Of a DNA stretch of 64,000 bases, positions 57,947 to 64,000 are shown piece by piece. This DNA is from Arion vulgaris. Lineage: Eukaryota; Mollusca; Gastropoda; Stylommatophora; Arionidae. Positions within the stretch are counted from its first letter, which is position 1. Every line of letters begins with the position of its first letter. Both the position numbers and the translations under genes were made by a program. A model generated the notes under the pieces. The model was not told the DNA's origin. It did not search any database and saw nothing but the letters and a program-made list of their open reading frames with translations. The DNA lies in NCBI GenBank assembly GCA_020796225.1, contig CM036753.1:84239941-84303940 (forward strand), given 5' to 3'.

Positions 57947-57959
57947 TGGCGCCGTGACC
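57947..57959 (+). mobile_element. Possible LTR-retrotransposon primer-binding site
   Basis: tggcgccgtgacc follows an unassigned 350-bp stretch. TGGCGCC matches the 3' end complement of tRNA-Lys used as primer site by several LTR elements. No LTR pair or gag/pol is seen in the window, so this may be chance or a remnant. Confidence 0.25.
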
Positions 57960-58069
57960 CCAAAAAATGAAATATGAAATGGACGCCAAACAATAATTTT
58001 ATAGATCACAAGCAAGGATCATAAAACACGAAAAGAGTGAATATTTATTTGACGGAACAAACTAGGACA

Positions 58070-58116
58070 TAAATATATATATATATATATATATAGAAAG
58101 AGAGAGAGGGGGATGT
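58070..58116. repeat. TA and GA microsatellites
   Basis: A pure ta run followed by gagagagg. Confidence 0.9.
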
Positions 58117-58439
58117 TGTTAAAAATAAAGAGAAGAAAGGAAATGTGAAGGCAATGTTTGAAAAAAAACAAGATAGAATTCGAAAACGAAAGGGCGAGAG
58201 ACCCTGAAAGAAGGAAAGATGAAAATGAAATTTAATATAAAAAAGAAAAGAAAAATAAGAGAGGGAACAGGGAAGAATGGATATACAAAGAGAATTGAGG
58301 ACATATATCTATTTATTGTTGAATATAACAATTGGATGTGGGATAGAAGGAAGGTAGAAAGTGAACAGAGAGAGTTAGAGAGAGTAAGAAGACAAATAAT
58401 ATCCAATAGATGATGTCAGAAGCGGGTACAAATAATAAA

Positions 58440-58655
58440 AATGTATGATAAGAGATAGAAATAGATATTTAGATAGACAGAAAGGCAGACAGACAGAGAC
58501 AGGTAGACAGATGGACGGACGGACAGACAGACAGATAGATAGATAGATAGATAGATATAGATAGATAGACTTATAGATAGATATATATACATAGATATAT
58601 ATATATATATATATAAAGATAGATAGATAGATTAGATAGATAGATAGATATACTT

Positions 58656-58704
<49 letters not shown>

Positions 58705-58723
58705 CAGATAGATAGATAGACTT

Positions 58724-58755
<32 letters not shown>

Positions 58756-58757
58756 TT

Positions 58758-58790
<33 letters not shown>

Positions 58791-58854
58791 TAGATAGATA
58801 GATAGATAGATAGAAATAGATAGAATAGATAATATACAAGATAGATAGAAGACT

Positions 58855-58895
<41 letters not shown>

Positions 58896-58914
58896 CAGAT
58901 AGATAGATAGACTT

Positions 58915-58956
<42 letters not shown>

Positions 58957-58980
58957 TAGATCGATAGATAAAGAACGAGA
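58440..58980. repeat. GATA microsatellite tract
   Basis: About 540 bp of gata with gaca interruptions and occasional single-base losses. Repeating sub-blocks (gatagacttatagata) indicate local duplication of longer segments. Confidence 0.97.
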
Positions 58981-60099
58981 GAAAACTGTAAAGAAAACAA
59001 TAATAAAACTCACACAAGTATCACTTTACTGAAGTGCACCCTCATAGTTAGAACCACACGTACACACAATATGAAAGTTGAACAGAAAAACATAATGTCT
59101 GACAATAAAGTGCTAAAACAAAAGATACCGGAAAGTGACGCGAGTGCAAGAACAATTGAGAAAGAATAAACTATCGTCCAGGTTGCTTGTTTTATAATTA
59201 GGATAGACCGAAGTGGCGAGAATGTTGGATCAGCAGGGGCGGGAAGGAAATAAAAATACGGGGATAAGAGTAACACAAAAATCAATAATATTCATTGCAT
59301 CTCATACTTCCGGCAGATGGATCGGGTTCTAAGACACGTGATATCAACAATTTTGACACTGGTATGGTAGGCCGTGATAACGCTGTTGGTATGTCTAAGG
59401 AGGTGAAGTCTGCTTTCTTCCTCTTGGTCGTTCTTCTGTCAATCACCAGATCACAGCACAAATAGTTTCAATGAACTGTATGATTCGTTTCATCTCATCC
59501 GTTGAGAGTCCTGTATGATTCGTTTCATCTCATCCGTTGAGAGCCTCCTAAGTTCGAAAATAGCGCCCCCTTGTGATGCTATATTTTCTTCCCGTCTTTC
59601 ATGTAGAGTCACGTGCAGGCAGTATGGTGTTTCCCTCTTTCTTAAGCGCATAGTCTGTCTCACCAAAGTTTAAGCTTTCTGTGCCAGTGACTTCTCAGTC
59701 TGTTAAAGAGTCTAAAGATAATAGTCTGTTATTTCCGCTACATTTCGTAGTAGAGGTTTGCAGTTGAGTGGTGGAGAATTCCAAGCTTTCTTAAATTCTG
59801 CAGGTATGAGGACAAGACATATAGACATACATGTACATAGAAGAATCAGCAAAAGAGGCGGTTGCGGAGATCTGTGTTGCAACACAAAACGTACAAAAAA
59901 AGAATGCAATGGGGCGTTACGTTTTGTATTTGTGTTCGATATAGACTAACTACATGTAAACCTGTGTTTGAGATTTTTGTCAAAGAGCGTGAGTACGTTT
60001 TGATACGGTTTACAGTATGGTTAAACTGTGATATTTTTCGCCTTTAGGCACAGCACGCCCGATAGAGGCATGTATTTCTTAGGGTATGTTCAGACATTG
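58981..60099. other. No recognisable feature
   Basis: Includes a two-copy 39-bp repeat (tgtatgattcgtttcatctc) at about 59475-59545. Short ORFs show no recognisable domain. Confidence 0.4.
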
Positions 60100-60310
60100 T
60101 GGATGTCTGTAGATTAAGCGGAAATGAGCTCGACCACGACCCAAACGTACCTGATTAAAACTTCGCGGCGGGCAGTTTAGAAGCATATTCGTTCCTGTGT
60201 GATCTCCATAGATTGTAACAGTTTCTCCTGTGTGATCTCCATAGATTGTAACAGTTTCTCCTGTGTGATCCCGATGAACTTTACGAACATAAAAATAGAC
60301 TTCCCGTTAA
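60100..60310 (+). mobile_element. SINE family B, invaded by a minisatellite
   Basis: Head gattaagcggaaatgagctc, then acctgattaaaacttcgcgg and aagcatattcgttcc, as in family B. At gtgtgatc the SINE gives way to 33-bp units, then resumes at aactttacgaacataaaaat with agacttcccgtt before units return. Confidence 0.65.
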
Positions 60311-60945
60311 GATCTCCATAGTTGTACAAAGTTCCTGTGTGATCTAAGATATAAAGTTCCTGTGTGATCTCCATAGATGTGACAGTTCTCCTGTGTGATT
60401 CCGATGAGTAAAGTTTCTCCTGTGTGATTCCCATGATTGTACAGTTTCTCCTGTGTGATCTCCATAGATTGTAACAGTTTCTCCTGTGTGATCTCCATCG
60501 AATGTAACAGTTTCTCCTGTGTGATCTCCATAGATTGTAACAGTTTCTCCTGTGTGATCTCCATAGATTGTAACAGTTTCTCCTGTGTGATCTCCATAGA
60601 TTGTGACAGTTTCTCCTGTGTGATCTCCATAGATTGTAACAGTTTCTCCTGTGTGATCTCCATAGATTGTAACAGTTTCTCCTGTGTGATCTCCATAGAT
60701 TGTAACAGTTTCTCCTGTGTGATCTCCATCGAATGTAACAGTTTCTCCTGTGTGATCTCCATAGATTGTAACAGTTTCTCCTGTGTGATCTCCATCGAAT
60801 GTAACAGTTTCTCCTGTGTGATCTCCATCGAATGTAACAGTTTCTCCTGTGTGATCTCCATCGAATGTAACAGTTTCTCCTGTGTGATCTCCATCGAATG
60901 TAACAGTTTCTCCTGTGTGATCTCCATCGAATGTAAAGTCTCGAT
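60190..60945. repeat. 33-bp minisatellite, about 22 copies
   Basis: Unit tctcctgtgtgatctccata plus gattgtaacagtt. The main variant is atagattg versus atcgaatg; the latter dominates the right end. With 33 bp and no stops, both strands read through as 11-residue repeats. No gene is implied. Confidence 0.95.
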
Positions 60946-61690
60946 TGAACTAGAGAAAGTCAGTACACGCATTTATTTCTCTGTAGGAAAGTGTGAGTGT
61001 CGTTGTGGATCTGTGTCGATGATTCACTTTTTATATGACAATCATAACTGCATTTCGTGAATAATCACGGGTATTTCGATATCTTTACTATATAGTAATA
61101 TCCCAACGACAAATCACGAACTTTGTAGCACCGGCGAAGGTCTTTGATGTAATTTTGAGAATGCTGACATTTTTAGGATCTAATAATTTTAATTTGCGAT
61201 GAATTTTCCTTAGCATCTACTTTTCATTTAGCATCTACTCTTCCCATGCTTTATAATCTATATGGGTATATGTTGCATGTATTCAAGTTATATATTTACT
61301 AGATGTTTCATTGTTTCTTTTCCGTTCTATTTCTAGTTTTTATGTGTGTTTTTGTGTTACATTTATTTCGTTATTCGTTTTTATTCCAGATTTTCCTTAG
61401 ATACGTTGGTATTTGGTCGTCCATTTGTGTTTCATTTTAATTTGTCACTCCTGTTTGTTCGTTTGCTTGATAAAGGCCTTGTTGGTCGAAACGTTGCTGT
61501 TTATCGTCACTGTTTATGTATTTTGTAAAACTATAGTACTTTGTTTGTACATGTTTCACTATTTACCAAGTTTTACTGCAGTCTTCCCTATTTCGATACT
61601 TTTCATTTTACTCATATCGATTTTCAGCGGTCAAGAGTTGTCAAACATGGTCAATAACAGCAGATAATGAGCGGGAAATCATAACGACAG
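60946..61690. other. No supported gene; GGTCGAAACG motif
   Basis: 61458-61490 (gcttgataaaggccttgttg, gtcgaaacgttg) parallels 19955-19985. Otherwise featureless and AT-rich. Confidence 0.4.
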
Positions 61691-62155
61691 AGATGAAGGG
61701 TCTTAGAAGAGCTACAGGTGTGACAATAAGAGACAAAAATTAGAAATGAAGAAATCAGAAGAAGACTGGATGTGAAACCAGTCATGCGATTCATAAAAGA
61801 ACAACAGATTAAATGGTTTGGACACCTGACAAGAACGCCCTGGTATCGCCTACTACAGAGAGCCACACAGAAAAATTATAATGAGTACAAAGCAAGAGGA
61901 AGACCACGCAAAGGATGGAGCGACGGCATCAAGAACAGCCTTACGAAAATGAATATCAGCTTACAAAGTACCTTAAAACAAGCACACACAAGATCACTAC
62001 GTTTCCCTCCCCAACACTTCTATAAAGAAGTAAATGGTGGAAGAGAAGAAGAAGAATTCTTTTGTTTGTTCAACTTGAACATAGGACATAAGTTTGTATC
62101 GTCCATCTCCAGGAAAGTGTTCCAGATAAGACTCACTACTACAACAGTTGTTTGA
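61691..62155 (+). pseudogene. LINE ORF2 C-terminal fragment
   Basis: A 127-residue open stretch includes MRFIKEQQIKWFGHLTR, ARGRPRKGWSDGIKNSL and HFYKEVNGG. The QIKWFGH-L-x-R ... ARGRPR-x-x-W pattern is typical of the carboxy terminus of LINE reverse transcriptase proteins. No RT core lies upstream. Confidence 0.75.
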
Positions 62156-62364
62156 GACAACGGTCACTTGTCTTTGATGCGTTCTTTTGGGGATCATGTG
62201 TATCTAATAAATCTCTAATGTAGACCTTGTTACTTCGACTGACACGCGATGATAGCAGGTACATCATCGACTCGATCTCTGCTCATTAACAAAAGAGATG
62301 GTGTAGACGCTGTGATTTTGAGATGATTTTTGTCTGTTAGGTCAGTAATGATGGCAAGGAATGA

Positions 62365-63032
62365 CATGATGATGTTGTTGTATATACTGATGGGTCGATT
62401 CAACGTGGTGAGAAGTCCGGCTGGGGTTTCTTGGCTAATGCGCATGGTAGGGTTGTTGCAGAGCGAAGTGGGGCATACAGGACAACTACTTCTAGTATGA
62501 GGATGGAGATTGAGGCCGTTACTGCTGCCCTCCATTGGATCTCTGGGACTTTATTTACTGGGGCAGTTGTTGTATCTGACTCTCAGTCGATGCTTCACAA
62601 GATCCAGAAGGGCAGGTTTCGGTATGAGTGGATGTCGTCTATAGAAGTTTCTAACCTCCAGCGGCTTACGTGGATATACTGTCCTGGGTATGCGGGTGTT
62701 TACGGTAATGAGAGAGCGGACAGGCTTGCATCAACAGCATCGATTGTTAGGGAGTTGAAGATGGATAAGGGGATATTCTTCGGTCTCTTCGCGACTGTCT
62801 ATTGAATGAGGACACTAACATCGATGTCGAATCGATCAAGCGATTTAGGCAGTTTGGAGTTACCCGTTGTTCAAGTCGAACTAGATGTCTGAGAGGCAGA
62901 GTGAGAGGTGTGTTTAATCAGCGAGCCACAGGAACCATCAGAATGCATACTCTTCGATATCTGTTGGGGGAGACTGAGCACCTATGGGTCTGCCCGGAGT
63001 GCAATGACGTCAGTTTAATAACCAATAACTAA
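62365..63032 (+). pseudogene. LINE RNase H domain and 3' end
   Basis: Peptide blocks VYTDGSIQRGEKSGWGF, MEIEAVTAAL, VVVSDSQSMLH and IYCPGYAGVYGNERADRLAS give the D-E-D catalytic set and the H/Y-AG-x-x-GNE-x-AD block of RNase H. In the last block the usual His is Tyr (PGYAG). A frameshift near 62775 (gggg run) moves reading to the frame ending LWVCPECNDVSLITNN. It shares its 3' end with 41284-41906. 5'-truncated; likely dead. Confidence 0.82.
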
Positions 63033-63671
63033 GGTCATTAAATTTTATTCTAGAAGCTTTTGTCTATTACACTGTTAACATAACTTATGCGTAACTTCTC
63101 TACCCAATTCCTACTCATTTAGCCAGACTAGAGAGTTGCAGTTTGTTTCAAGGTGACCCCGCGGAATTGAAATAAGATCGTGGTCAGCGCTGGATCCTTG
63201 ACCCTAACGCTGCATGCATCTTCGATCCTGCAAGTGAAATCGGAACGCTTTATTGTGTGAGCATTGCGTGGTATTTATATCTTTCTACGTCATACATGAT
63301 TACTGACCCAAAAGCAACAATACAGTTTTATGAGAAGAAAAAAAGATGCAGAAATAAATTTCCCATAATAACATCTCAACCAATATTGAATCATTTTAAT
63401 AATGAAAAATGTGTTAGAGAGATACATCGATTCGAAATATGTATTATGTTTTGTTTTATATCACTAGTTTCTGTGTTTTGTTTCTATTCCCGAAGTGTCT
63501 TCTATTGTTTACGTTTGTATCGATATCTGTGTTATAAATAGTATTGTCTTTACTGCTAAATTTCGTATATTTTTATATACTGTGACTGTTGCTACCGTGT
63601 GATGCTGTTTTGATTGTTCCCAAAATTAATAAAGATATTATTTTATTGTGATTGTATTTTAACATTTTAAT
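63033..63671. other. No recognisable feature
   Basis: AT-rich. Short ORFs without recognisable domains. Confidence 0.4.
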
Positions 63672-63947
63672 GTGTACACTTATGCATTCAAGAGAGCTAG
63701 AATTAGAATGCAGTTAATCTTCTCTCCTGCGACAGATCTCACACTTATCTGGTCTCGTATCTTAAAGATGTGTGCCCAGGGAGATGTTACGGGCTCGGCT
63801 ACAACCGGTTTCTCCGGAAATTCATCAGCTGGCAGAAATGGAAAACGGCGGGTGTATGCTATCGAAGACCGTTCAGTTCACAGACCTAAGAACATCATTT
63901 TGACAGATTTAAGAGCTCAACGAGACAGAGTGAAGCAAACTGGCTGA
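63672..63947 (+). CDS. Hypothetical ORF, unassigned
   Basis: A 91-residue open stretch with a more balanced composition than its surroundings, including MCAQGDVTGSATTGFSGNSS and VYAIEDRSVHRPKN. An acceptor-like ctcctgcgacag ends at 63735, so part of it might be an exon. No domain is recognised, and it could equally be a chance ORF or TE remnant. Confidence 0.2.
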   Translation: MYTYAFKRARIRMQLIFSPATDLTLIWSRILKMCAQGDVTGSATTGFSGNSSAGRNGKRRVYAIEDRSVHRPKNIILTDLRAQRDRVKQTG

Positions 63948-64000
63948 AGCCATAGTTTGACATTGATTTGTAATTTTTATTTCGAGAGAATAAGTTCAGT

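Noticed and set aside
58654..59013. 119-residue minus-strand ORF rich in SIYL
   Set aside because: Translation of the GATA microsatellite.
60307..61060. ORFs of about 210-220 residues over the 33-bp array
   Set aside because: Same effect: a 33-bp unit without stops reads as an 11-residue repeat on both strands. The sequence is a minisatellite.

Overview
This window is animal nuclear DNA: AT-rich, with one intron-split gene in a dense field of transposon relics, tRNA-derived SINEs and tandem arrays. No bacterial or organellar gene structure is visible. The single recognisable gene encodes a rhotekin-like Rho effector. Its mix of repeats (several tRNA-SINE families, RNase H-bearing LINEs, Jockey-like and RTE/craniate-type LINE relics, hAT and mariner MITEs, many minisatellites) fits a marine or freshwater lophotrochozoan such as a mollusc. 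That taxonomic guess is an inference from general character only.

Layout. 1-5201 is the right-hand end of a 102-bp satellite with about 51 copies in the window. 5.2-11.0 kb holds SINEs, a Helitron 3' terminus, a 36-bp minisatellite and an 18-bp minisatellite with higher-order structure. The rhotekin gene runs on the + strand from 11763 to 44810. It has two alternative first exons (11763-11918 and 29108-29215) and twelve shared exons (30092-44810). Every junction is GT-AG, and phases agree throughout, giving 498 or 482 residues with HR1, anillin-homology and PH domains and a C-terminal PDZ-ligand-like tail. The 18-kb first intron carries most of the gene's repeats: 44-, 45-, 55-, about 66- and 36-bp arrays, SINEs, hAT MITEs and a long palindrome. 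Later introns carry SINEs, LINE pieces and one clean LINE insertion (43396-44650) with a perfect 14-bp target duplication, 24 nt before the last exon.

44.8-64 kb has no gene I can support. It holds SINEs, decayed LINE reverse transcriptase and RNase H pieces, a piggyBac-like end, a hAT MITE nested in a Jockey-like RT, a mariner-type MITE, a 46-bp array, a large GATA microsatellite tract and a 33-bp array that appears to have grown inside a SINE. Tandem arrays occupy roughly a fifth of the window by my hand estimate.

I found no CRISPR array, operon or clearly new multi-gene system. The observations most worth following are the rhotekin alternative-start architecture and its chained upstream ORFs, the LINE insertion crowding the last splice acceptor, and two nested MITE insertions that date one element against another.
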